Source of the DNA: Thermoplasmatales archaeon ex4484_6
Lineage (GTDB): Archaea > Thermoplasmatota > Penumbrarchaeia > Penumbrarchaeales > Penumbrarchaeaceae
Reading direction: 5' to 3'
DNA: 8,917 nt
Assembly (NCBI GenBank): GCA_002254385.1
Contig: NJDO01000121.1
Span: 1 to 8,917, forward strand
Shown here: in pieces, positions 1 through 6,386 of the stretch
Numbering within the stretch: the first letter of the stretch is position 1
How the letters are laid out: each line of letters begins with the position of its first letter
Notes under the pieces: model-generated
What the model was told of the DNA's origin: nothing
Seen by the model: only the letters and a program-made list of their open reading frames with translations
The model's database searches: none
Program-made: the position numbers and the translations under genes

Positions 1-214
1 TTCAAGGAAGGGGCTCGGCTCCGGGATTGACAGACATGCGAACATCGGGGAAGGGACCATGGGTCTCGAACCGTTCAGGCTCCTTGTCAACGACCCGAGG
101 TTCGCGGCAACTCCCATGGTCCTCGAAACACCGGGCGGAGAGGGCATGTACAGGCGGAACCTGAAGCTGCTCCGGACATTACGCGAACCTCAGGGTGGAA
201 GTAGAACATCTTGA
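1..214 (+). CDS. nfo: Endonuclease IV (AP endonuclease), C-terminal fragment
   Basis: The reading frame is already open at the window edge (codons begin at base 2) and stops at TGA 212-214, giving the last 70 residues; the 5' part lies outside. Endonuclease IV cuts the backbone 5' to abasic sites in base excision repair, using a trinuclear zinc centre in a TIM barrel. Seen here is LGSGIDRHANIGEG, which matches the family motif whose Asp and His (Asp229 and His231 in E. coli) bind zinc. It is followed by VNDPRF and VLETPGG, whose Glu matches the E. coli ligand Glu261. The residue after DRH is Ala where Glu is usual. The end, YRRNLKLLRTL plus a short polar tail, is normal for the family. It is convergent with the next gene, with a T5 tract 48 bases past the stop. 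Identification is firm despite the truncation. Confidence 0.93.
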   Translation, partial: SRKGLGSGIDRHANIGEGTMGLEPFRLLVNDPRFAATPMVLETPGGEGMYRRNLKLLRTLREPQGGSRTS

Positions 215-261
215 ATGCTCCCTCTTGATTGGATTCGCCGATCGGAAATGGATGGGAATCG

Positions 262-266
262 TTTTT
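262..266 (+). terminator. Possible oligo-T terminator after nfo
   Basis: A run of five T on the + strand lies 48 bases after the nfo stop and just before the convergent gene's stop. Archaeal RNA polymerase often terminates at T tracts without a hairpin. The run is short, so this is a weak call. No comparable T tract is seen for the opposite-strand gene. Confidence 0.3.
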
Positions 267-271
267 GCTTA

Positions 272-1267
272 TCAGATTTCCAGTTCGAACTCTTCCTCCT
301 CTTCCGGATTCCTGTTCTTCCCCTTCCTCTCGCTCTCATCCCTTTCAAACCTTTCATACAGGGGCCTTGTCGAGCGGGAGGGCATCTCCTCCACCTCCTC
401 CTCCATACCTTTGTCCACCGCACTGGTCCCGTAGGAGGTCAGCACGCTTCCGTGCCTCTTTCTGCCCTCGATCCTTGTCGAGGGTCTGACATAGAGATCC
501 TCATCTCTCTCCCTGACCAGGCGCTCCTCCAGGGGCTTTTTCTTCCTCTCCACCCTGATGACCTCGACATCGTGCTCCCTGACCATCACATCCCCTTCCC
601 TGCTCCTCCTGTCCCTCCAGTCACTCAAACGGGAATACATATCGGCCGCATATCCCGAGGAAGGGGTGCCATCCATGGCCATTATGCGTTTCAGCCTCTC
701 CTCCACCCCGTTTCTCAGCAGCTCCTCCTGGTATCCTGCGTCGAATATCTCACGGAGGGCCTGTATCGTGTAGCATTTCAGGTCCGGATCCAGAGTATCC
801 AGCTGCATGGAAAGCTCGCGAATGCCGCCTTCAATGAAGATAATGGGAGTCATTCTCCTTCTTGAAGCTTCGGCCAGACAGTATGTGATCATGGAACGCT
901 GATCCTCGTCTGCCTCCTTGAGGGTCCTCACCAGCAGGGTCGTGGTCCTCTCCGTCATCAGCTCTTCGGAGAAATTGTTGGTGACGAATGTGACCATCAG
1001 GGAGAGGGCAAGCTCCTTCGAGCGGGCCCCGCCCGAAGAGAGGACCTCCTCCAGTTTTTCGCCGATCCCCTCTTCCATCATCACCTGGAGATAACCGTGT
1101 CCTTCGAATTCGATCAGACTCTCCAGGATATAGGGGTACAGGTTGGATGGTGCCCCATCCATGGCCCTTACCAGTCCCCTGACATCCGCCCCCCTCCTCA
1201 TCTTCCTTATGGATTGAAGGGTGATCCCTTCGCCGCCGAGAAATTTCCTAAAAAGGCCCAACTGCAT
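272..1267 (-). CDS. Armadillo/HEAT-like repeat protein with charged C-terminal tail, function unknown
   Basis: This is a 331-residue protein I do not recognise by name. Residues about 35-200 read as four helical units of roughly 40 residues. Each ends in a pattern such as 'EEGIGEKLEEVL', 'EGGIRELSMQLDTLD' or 'RNGVEERLKRIM', which resembles armadillo/HEAT repeats and suggests a protein-binding solenoid. Residues about 218-331 are very rich in Arg, Glu and Lys and end in an acidic run (PEEEEEFELEI), so they are probably disordered. There is no signal peptide or membrane segment, so it should be cytosolic. I chose the ATG at 1267, preceded by GGAG; a TTG at 1279 would add four residues and is equally possible. 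It follows carB on the same strand after 133 bases and could be cotranscribed. A TATA-like stretch at about 1314-1322 could instead give it its own promoter. The long open frames on the opposite strand are unconvincing shadows. Confidence 0.72.
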   Translation of the reverse strand: MQLGLFRKFLGGEGITLQSIRKMRRGADVRGLVRAMDGAPSNLYPYILESLIEFEGHGYLQVMMEEGIGEKLEEVLSSGGARSKELALSLMVTFVTNNFSEELMTERTTTLLVRTLKEADEDQRSMITYCLAEASRRRMTPIIFIEGGIRELSMQLDTLDPDLKCYTIQALREIFDAGYQEELLRNGVEERLKRIMAMDGTPSSGYAADMYSRLSDWRDRRSREGDVMVREHDVEVIRVERKKKPLEERLVRERDEDLYVRPSTRIEGRKRHGSVLTSYGTSAVDKGMEEEVEEMPSRSTRPLYERFERDESERKGKNRNPEEEEEFELEI

Positions 1268-1318
1268 CTCTCCGAGCAAGAATTTCTTCCCTGCGGTTCG
1301 AAATGGCTTTCAAGATAT

Positions 1319-1330
1319 GAATACGTATTC
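1319..1330. repeat. 12-bp perfect palindrome upstream of the armadillo-like gene
   Basis: GAATACGTATTC is its own reverse complement. It lies in the gap between carB and the armadillo-like gene, next to the TATA-like stretch at about 1314-1322 on the minus strand. It could be a regulator site, but one or two perfect 12-bp palindromes are expected by chance in a window this size. Confidence 0.3.
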
Positions 1331-1400
1331 CATTGGACGGACGGATCCCGCGTCCCCTGCCCGAAAGGTGTTCGTACATCCATGAGGGTTCATGCGGCCT

Positions 1401-4337
1401 TCAAACCTCGTCCCATTCCGGGATGGGGAGATCGTCCAGGTCATTTGAGCGGAGAGCCGAGATCACCCTCTGGGCCAGCTTGAGGTCCGTCAGGAGGGGA
1501 ACGTTGCTGTCCACTGCGGCCCTCCTTATCAGGTAATCATTGGAGAGCTCATCCTCCTGATTGTTCTTCGGGATGTTTATGACGAGCCCTATCCTGCCTT
1601 CAAGTATATGGTCCAGGCAGTTTGGCTTCCCCTTCTCGTTGGGCCATCTGAGGGTTTCCGTCTCGATGCCGTTCATCCTCATGAACCGGGCCGTACCCGA
1701 GGTCGCATGGAGTTCGTATCCCATCTCCCTCAGCGCTCTCACAACCGGAAGCCATTCCGGCTTCCTGGAAAGGGGTCCCGTGGATATTAGAGCGGTCCTC
1801 TTCTTCATCCTGAATCCCACCGATCTCAATGCGGAAAGAAGGGTGCTCTCCATGTCCGTTCCAATGCATCCAACCTCCCCGGTGGATGCCATGGCAACAC
1901 CCATGGTGGGGTCAGCACCCTTCAATCTGGAGAAGGAGAACTGTGCCGCCTTCACACCGACCCTGTCGAGATCTATCGAGGAACCCTCCACGGGGGAGAC
2001 GTCCCCGGCCACCATGGCCCTGACCGCAAGCTCGATGAAGTTCTTTCTGAGGACCTTCGATGCGAAGGGAAACGTTCTGGACGCCCTGAGATTGCATTCG
2101 ATGACCTTCAACCTGTTCTCCTTGGCCAGGTACTGGATGTTGAAGGGGCCCGTGATATTGAGCTCCCTTGCTATGGCCCTCGATGCCTGTTTCAACCGTC
2201 TTATGGTCTCCACATACAGTCTCTGGGGAGGAATCACGACCGTGGCGTCTCCCGAATGCACCCCCGCGTTCTCCACATGCTCTCCGATGGAATAGACCAG
2301 GATTTCCCCGTCCTTTGCCACGGCGTCGAACTCTATCTCCTTGGCATCCTCGATGAACTTCGATACGACCACCGGGTTTGCCGGGTCGACCTCGGTGGCC
2401 CTGGTAAGGTAGGATTCAAGGGTATTCCTGTCAAAGACGACGGCCATGGCCGCACCCGAAAGGACATAGGAGGGTCTGATCATGACGGGATATCCCGCCT
2501 TTTCCGCAAACCGCGCGGCCTCCTCGAGACTCCTTGCCTCGATCCAATCGGGTTGATCTATGCCCAGTCTGTCAAGGAGGGATGAGAACTTGTTCCTGTC
2601 CTCGGCCCTGTCGATATCCTCGGCACTGGTTCCGAGTATCCTCACACCCATTCTGTGAAGCCTCGGGGCCAGATTGTTCGAGATCTGGCCTCCCATGGAT
2701 ACGACCACCCCTTCGGGGTATTCGAATTCGTATATGTCCATCACCCTCTCGAACGTGAGCTCCTCGAAGTAGAGCCTGTCGCAGATGTCGTAATCGGTGG
2801 ATACCGTCTCGGGATTGCAGTTCACCATTATCGTTCGGTATCCCTCCTTCTGGAGGGTCTGCACACCTGTAACGCAGCACCAGTCGAACTCCACGGAGGA
2901 GCCGATCCTGTAGGATCCGCTTCCGAGCATCATCACGGCTCCCGCCCTGGGTTCGATATCGTTCTCCCCGGCGTTGTAGGTGAGGTAGAGGTAATTGGTC
3001 TCCGCGGGGTATTCCGCTGCAAGGGTGTCTATCTGCTTCACGAATGGCAGGATCCCGAGTTCCTTTCTCATCTTTCTTATCTCGTCCATATCGATGCCGG
3101 ATGCCTTGGCTATCTGGAAGTCGCTGAACCCCAGTTTCTTGGCTCTCCTCAGGATATCCTCATCCATGTTCGATGAGAGTGAGGGAAGCTCGGACTCCAT
3201 CCGGACAATGTTCCTGAGCCCGTAAATGAACCATCTATCGATGCCTGTCAGTTCATGGACCCTGTCAACCGTGAATCCTCTCCTGAGCGCCTCGCCCGCC
3301 GCGAAGATCCTTCTCGGGGTGGGGTGGGACAGTTCATACTCTATATCGTCGAATTCGAGGCGGTTCAGAACGAGTCCGTGCATGCCCGTCCCTATCATCC
3401 TGAGGGCCTTCTGCAGCGCCTCCTCGAACCCCCTTCCTATGGCCATGACCTCTCCGACACTCTTCATCTGCGAGCCTATCTCCTTCTCGATGCCCCTGAA
3501 CCTTTCGAGGTCCCATCTCGGGACCTTGACGACGACATAGTCCAGGCTGGGCTCGAAGAAGGCGACCGTGGTCCCCGTTACCTTGTTGGGGATCTCTTCC
3601 AGCGTTCTTCCGAGTGCGAGCCTTGCGGCGATGTAGGCCAGCGGATAACCGGTGGCCTTGCTTGCAAGGGCGGAGGATCTGGAAAGTCTCGCATTCACCT
3701 CGATCACCCTGTAATCCATGGAATCGGGTGAGAGTGCGTACTGGATGTTGCATTCTCCCACGATCCCGAGGTGATCCACCAGAAGCTCGAGTTCCCTCTT
3801 GTTGTGGCAGATCCCGCTTCCCAGACCCCCCAGTGCAAAGGCGACCCGGACCATCACCGGGTAGCCGATCTCCGAAGCAGCCTCAACGGCGGAAGCCGTA
3901 TCCGAGCAGGCCCTGGACCTTGCGGTCCTTACTCCAATCTCATTCAGCCTGTTGACGAACCTTTCCCTGTCCTCGGTGTCCTTGATGGAATCGACAGGTG
4001 TTCCCAGCACCTCCACGCCGTAACGCTTCAGGACACCGGAATCATGTAGTTCCACACCCACGTTCAGCGCGGTCTGCCCCCCGAATCCGAGCAGAAGGCC
4101 GTCGGGTCTCTCCTTCTCGAGGATCCTTTCCACCGTGCTGGCATCCACAGGCTGCAGATAGAGCCTGTCGGCCATCTCCTTGGTGGTCTGAACGGTGGCT
4201 ATGTTCGGGTTTACCAGTATGGTCTCCACACCCTCCTCCTTCAGGGCCTTCAGTGCCTGTGATCCCGAATAGTCGAACTCCCCGGCCTGCCCTATCTTCA
4301 ATCCACCGCTTCCGAGCACCATCACCTTATCGATCAT
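1401..4337 (-). CDS. carB: Carbamoyl-phosphate synthase large subunit with an internal in-frame deletion in the first ATP-grasp domain
   Basis: CarB makes carbamoyl phosphate from bicarbonate, ammonia delivered by CarA, and two ATP. The order seen is: first synthetase half (about 1-325) with GSGGLKIGQAGEFDYSG and SRSSALASKATGYP; linking/oligomerisation region (about 326-465); second half (about 466-810) with GSYRIGSSVEFDW, AGVHSGD at 692-698, NIQY and VIECNLRASR; and an MGS-like regulatory domain (about 845-965). At 978 residues it is short of the usual 1050-1070. The loss maps between Asp188 and His189: Arg164 to Gln199 spans 35 residues, while the equivalent Arg621 to Gln735 in the second half spans 114. 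About 79 residues are missing, including the counterparts of E. coli Glu208, Glu215 and the Gly241-Ile-His243 segment of the carboxyphosphate site. The frame is kept and flanking sequence is normal. The ATG has a strong SD (GGAGGTGG, 4344-4351) and overlaps the end of carA by 11 bases. Family identity is certain; catalytic competence is doubtful. Confidence 0.97.
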   Translation of the reverse strand: MIDKVMVLGSGGLKIGQAGEFDYSGSQALKALKEEGVETILVNPNIATVQTTKEMADRLYLQPVDASTVERILEKERPDGLLLGFGGQTALNVGVELHDSGVLKRYGVEVLGTPVDSIKDTEDRERFVNRLNEIGVRTARSRACSDTASAVEAASEIGYPVMVRVAFALGGLGSGICHNKRELELLVDHLGIVGECNIQYALSPDSMDYRVIEVNARLSRSSALASKATGYPLAYIAARLALGRTLEEIPNKVTGTTVAFFEPSLDYVVVKVPRWDLERFRGIEKEIGSQMKSVGEVMAIGRGFEEALQKALRMIGTGMHGLVLNRLEFDDIEYELSHPTPRRIFAAGEALRRGFTVDRVHELTGIDRWFIYGLRNIVRMESELPSLSSNMDEDILRRAKKLGFSDFQIAKASGIDMDEIRKMRKELGILPFVKQIDTLAAEYPAETNYLYLTYNAGENDIEPRAGAVMMLGSGSYRIGSSVEFDWCCVTGVQTLQKEGYRTIMVNCNPETVSTDYDICDRLYFEELTFERVMDIYEFEYPEGVVVSMGGQISNNLAPRLHRMGVRILGTSAEDIDRAEDRNKFSSLLDRLGIDQPDWIEARSLEEAARFAEKAGYPVMIRPSYVLSGAAMAVVFDRNTLESYLTRATEVDPANPVVVSKFIEDAKEIEFDAVAKDGEILVYSIGEHVENAGVHSGDATVVIPPQRLYVETIRRLKQASRAIARELNITGPFNIQYLAKENRLKVIECNLRASRTFPFASKVLRKNFIELAVRAMVAGDVSPVEGSSIDLDRVGVKAAQFSFSRLKGADPTMGVAMASTGEVGCIGTDMESTLLSALRSVGFRMKKRTALISTGPLSRKPEWLPVVRALREMGYELHATSGTARFMRMNGIETETLRWPNEKGKPNCLDHILEGRIGLVINIPKNNQEDELSNDYLIRRAAVDSNVPLLTDLKLAQRVISALRSNDLDDLPIPEWDEV
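3773..3774 (-). other. Junction of the about 79-codon deletion in carB
   Basis: The join lies between the GAT codon for Asp188 and the CAC codon for His189, read on the minus strand. Before it the protein reads GSGICHNKRELELLVD, after it HLGIVGECNIQYAL. Both are canonical blocks of class I CarB that are normally separated by about 80 residues. I see no stop, frameshift or inserted sequence at the join. The exact edges could shift by a residue or two because the lost segment normally also contains an LVD/LVE-like stretch. Confidence 0.85.
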
Positions 4338-5409
4338 TGGACACCACCTCCAGGAATGTATCGAAGAAGCCGGAGGCGTCCGTCGGTCCGGGGCTCGCCT
4401 CCGGATGGAACTGGACCGCCATGAAGGGGAGCGTCTCGTGTCTGATGCCCTCCACTGTGGAGTCGTTCAGGTTGCGGTACCATTCCCTCCACCCATCGGG
4501 CAGGGAGGATGTCTCAACGGCGTAACCGTGATTCTGACTGGTGATGACACACCTGCCGGTGACAAGGTCCTTGCAGGGTTGATTCTGTGACCTGTGCCCG
4601 AAGGGGAGCTTGTATGTGCTTCCCCCGGCGGCAAGGGCCATGATCTGGTTTCCCAGGCAAATGCCCGCCATCGGCGGCGGATCATCCATCTCCATGAGCC
4701 TTTTCACGTTGGCGATGGTCTTCCTGCACATCATCGGGTCCCCCGGGCCGTTCGAGATGAGGACCCCGTCATATTCCAGATCCGTGAAAGGATGATCGTA
4801 CGGGACGTTTATCACCGAGCATCCTCTCTCCAGGAGGCTTCTCTCTATGCTCCGTTTCGCTCCGCAGTCGATGAGAGCGATCCTCGGCCCCTCACCCTTG
4901 GTCACTCGGACCTTATCGGGTGAAACCTCGGAAACAAGATCCTTCAGGGACGGGTCCTCGACGTTGAAGGGACCGATGTCATCGTCCTCTCTCACGATCC
5001 TTCCGAGCATCGTCCCCTTCTGCCTGAGATGTTTTGTAAGGGCCCTTGTGTCCACTCCCTCTATCCCCGTGATACCCTCGTTCCCGAGGAATTCATCGAG
5101 CGAGGATACTGCCTCCCAGTGGGAGCATTGTTCGGACAGCGATGATACCACGGCTCCCTTTACCTGGACATTACCGGATTCGAACAGTTCCCGATCGCAC
5201 ACGCCGTAGTTGCCTATCAGCGGATAGGTGAAGGTCAGGATCTGGCCCCGGTAGGAGGGGTCTGTCAGGGATTCCACGTATCCCACCATTCCCGTGTTGA
5301 ACACCACCTCCCCATCCGTTGATTCCCTGCTTCCGAACAGTTTTCCCCGGAATATGGAGCCGTCCTGGAGCTCGAGATAGCCCGGTGTATCACCATTTGA
5401 CGTTGTCAA
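4327..5409 (-). CDS. carA: Carbamoyl-phosphate synthase small subunit (glutamine amidotransferase)
   Basis: CarA hydrolyses glutamine and channels ammonia to CarB. The protein is 360 residues from the start chosen here. The N-terminal CarA domain (about 10-145) contains FNTGMVGYVESLTDPSY and GVDTRALTKHLR. The C-terminal class I glutamine amidotransferase (about 175-355) contains SNGPGDP, the nucleophile Cys251 in GICLGNQ, SQNHGY, and the catalytic His335 and Glu337 in FHPEAS. Start choice: a GGAGGT at 5416-5421 directly abuts an ATG at 5415 but sits six bases before a TTG at 5409. The TTG therefore has ideal SD spacing and is preferred; the ATG would add two residues. The frame stays open upstream to 5508, but that stretch does not look like CarA. 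The stop overlaps the carB start, so the two genes should be translationally coupled. QNQPC, GRC, TSQNHGYAVET and NDSTVEGI resemble the eukaryotic CAD/CPS amidotransferase more than E. coli CarA. Confidence 0.96.
   Translation of the reverse strand: MTTSNGDTPGYLELQDGSIFRGKLFGSRESTDGEVVFNTGMVGYVESLTDPSYRGQILTFTYPLIGNYGVCDRELFESGNVQVKGAVVSSLSEQCSHWEAVSSLDEFLGNEGITGIEGVDTRALTKHLRQKGTMLGRIVREDDDIGPFNVEDPSLKDLVSEVSPDKVRVTKGEGPRIALIDCGAKRSIERSLLERGCSVINVPYDHPFTDLEYDGVLISNGPGDPMMCRKTIANVKRLMEMDDPPPMAGICLGNQIMALAAGGSTYKLPFGHRSQNQPCKDLVTGRCVITSQNHGYAVETSSLPDGWREWYRNLNDSTVEGIRHETLPFMAVQFHPEASPGPTDASGFFDTFLEVVSNDR
4344..4351 (-). promoter_or_regulatory. Strong Shine-Dalgarno site for carB inside carA
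   Basis: GGAGGTGG on the minus strand lies six bases before the carB ATG (4337) and within the last codons of carA. It fixes the carB start and supports coupled translation of the two subunits. Confidence 0.85.
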
Positions 5410-5415
5410 TATCAT

Positions 5416-5421
5416 ACCTCC
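5416..5421 (-). promoter_or_regulatory. Shine-Dalgarno site that favours a TTG start for carA
   Basis: GGAGGT on the minus strand is followed immediately by ATGATA and then TTG. The spacing to the ATG is zero and to the TTG is six bases, so the TTG at 5409 is the better initiation codon. Confidence 0.65.
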
Positions 5422-5506
5422 ATGAAAGGAATACGAAGGGATTCCCGTGGACGGATGTCTTTCCTTCCGACCGCGAAGGCGAAGGCTCGACACGTCCATA
5501 CGATCC

Positions 5507-5512
5507 AAAAAA
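5507..5512 (-). terminator. T6 tract in the presumed carA leader
   Basis: Six consecutive T on the minus strand lie 133 bases past the GNAT stop and about 98 bases before the carA start. It may end GNAT transcription or, if carA transcription starts near 5566, act as an attenuation or pausing site in the leader. No stable hairpin directly precedes it. Confidence 0.3.
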
Positions 5513-5563
5513 CAGATTCCCCACCCCGGTTCTCTCGTTGAATAAGGATGGAGTCTTCATCTG

Positions 5564-5582
5564 GGAGCTTTCGAGAAGCTCC
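5564..5582. repeat. Perfect 7-bp inverted repeat at the expected carAB transcription start
   Basis: GGAGCTT at 5564-5570 and AAGCTCC at 5576-5582 are exact reverse complements around a 5-base centre. The repeat is centred about 18 bases downstream of the TATA-like box at 5588-5595 in the minus direction, so it would cover or lie just before the expected start site. It could be an operator or a hairpin at the 5' end of the carAB mRNA. Confidence 0.5.
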
Positions 5583-5587
5583 ATCAC

Positions 5588-5595
5588 TTATTAAG
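5588..5595 (-). promoter_or_regulatory. TATA-like box for carAB
   Basis: The minus strand reads CTTAATAAG here, with the purine-rich AGGAAG before it as a possible BRE. A start about 25 bases downstream would fall near 5566, giving a leader of about 155 bases. No better TATA box is seen nearer to carA. The gap 5410-5645 holds no convincing gene. Confidence 0.45.
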
Positions 5596-5645
5596 CTTCC
5601 TGTGGGGTTTCTGACAGTTGTAAAAGCTTCGTTCGATCCTTCGAT

Positions 5646-6170
5646 TCAACCCTCGAAGTCATCCGGTACCTTCTGCATGTGGATTCCCTGTTTGAATACC
5701 CCGAACCCGGTTCCGATATAGAGGTGCAACGCGGCCCGATGGTCCCACTCGCAGGTGTGAAGCCATACCCTTTTCGGATCCCCCCTCCACGCTTCCTCGA
5801 GCGTCCTGTGGAGAAGGTATCTGCCGAGACCCCTGCCCTGGAATTCCCCCTTCAGTCCGAGAAATGCTATCTCCACGTTCCCGGGATCCCTCCGGTCCAG
5901 CTCCGAGTATCCCGCGAGATCTCCGTCAACCTTCAGGAAGAACACCTCGGTTCCCGGGTCGTTCAGGATCCTCCCCGGTTCCTCCCTGTCCATGAGCACC
6001 CTGTCGAACCATCCGTATGGTTCTCCCACTGCCCTGTAGATGTCCAGATATTCTCCCGTGGTGATATTTTCCCTTCTTTCGAATTCAGCACCTTCCGCAT
6101 GAGGTTCCTTTGTTAGTTTAGGTTTCCGGAGCATCTCGAGATATGTGGTGGGGACGGGTACCCCCTTCAT
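5646..6170 (-). CDS. GNAT-family N-acetyltransferase
   Basis: This 174-residue protein carries the acetyl-CoA-binding core of the GNAT fold. Motif A is GLKGEFQGRGLGRYLL, with the Q/R-x-x-G-x-G pyrophosphate loop at residues 111-116, preceded by the strand VEIAFLGL. It continues with VWLHTCEWDHRAALHLYIGTGF (residues 135-156, motif B), typical of acetyltransferases whose region reads 'LHTC...DHxxAL..Y...GF'. An enzyme of this type moves an acetyl group from acetyl-CoA to an amine; the substrate cannot be read from sequence. There are no membrane or signal segments. The start at 6170 has no SD, but a TATA box lies about 24 bases upstream, which fits a leaderless mRNA. The gene stops 237 bases before carA and is divergent from dinB. 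Confidence 0.9.
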   Translation of the reverse strand: MKGVPVPTTYLEMLRKPKLTKEPHAEGAEFERRENITTGEYLDIYRAVGEPYGWFDRVLMDREEPGRILNDPGTEVFFLKVDGDLAGYSELDRRDPGNVEIAFLGLKGEFQGRGLGRYLLHRTLEEAWRGDPKRVWLHTCEWDHRAALHLYIGTGFGVFKQGIHMQKVPDDFEG

Positions 6171-6189
6171 GAGGTGTCAGCAGGGTAAA

Positions 6190-6199
6190 TATATTTAAA
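6190..6199 (-). promoter_or_regulatory. TATA box for the GNAT gene (leaderless)
   Basis: The minus strand reads TTTAAATATA, close to the archaeal TATA consensus. Its centre is about 24 bases upstream of the ATG at 6170, so transcription should start at or next to the start codon. No SD is present between, in agreement. Confidence 0.75.
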
Positions 6200-6260
6200 A
6201 AGTTGGAGTTGAAAGCGGATCCATATTGATGCAAAACCCTCCGAACATTGATACGGCCTT

Positions 6261-6280
6261 ATGAATGGCTCCCCGTTCAT
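6261..6280. repeat. Imperfect 20-bp palindrome in the GNAT-dinB divergent gap
   Basis: ATGAATGG and CCGTTCAT pair over eight positions, with one G-T wobble, around the 4-base centre CTCC. It sits just upstream of the TATA-like sequence proposed for dinB and may be a regulator site. Nearby are a direct repeat of GTTCATG (6275-6281 and 6301-6307) and of ATACGG (6251-6256 and 6295-6300). Confidence 0.4.
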
Positions 6281-6281
6281 G

Positions 6282-6288
6282 TATAAGC
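6282..6288 (+). promoter_or_regulatory. Candidate TATA-like box for dinB
   Basis: TATAAGC lies 98 bases before the dinB start, predicting a transcript start near 6310 and a leader of about 75 bases. A weaker AT-rich stretch at about 6340-6350 is an alternative. The call is tentative. Confidence 0.3.
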
Positions 6289-6386
6289 TGACAAATACGG
6301 GTTCATGATTGATTCTCATCTTCACCCATCTCCCCCCAATGTTATTCTTTACCCTCTCTCCGGATGAGCGTAAGCGGTGGGAGAAC

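Noticed and set aside
237..244. CCGATCGG palindrome between nfo and the armadillo-like gene
   Set aside because: An 8-bp palindrome is expected many times by chance, and no other signal supports it.
215..865. 216-codon open frame opposite the armadillo-like gene
   Set aside because: Its composition is low-complexity Leu/Pro/Ser/His, as expected from the complement of a Glu/Arg-rich coding strand. The minus-strand frame has the more protein-like pattern.
5410..5508. In-frame N-terminal extension of carA to an ATG at 5508
   Set aside because: The added residues do not resemble CarA, no SD precedes that ATG, and a strong SD lies just before the downstream start.
5390..5587. 65-codon minus-strand frame in the carA leader as a leader peptide
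   Set aside because: It starts with GTG upstream of the expected transcription start, has no SD, overlaps the carA start and resembles nothing known to me.
6309..6386. 26-codon extension of dinB from a TTG at 6309
   Set aside because: The added residues are not DinB-like, and the ATG at 6387 has a plausible SD and gives a normal N-terminus.
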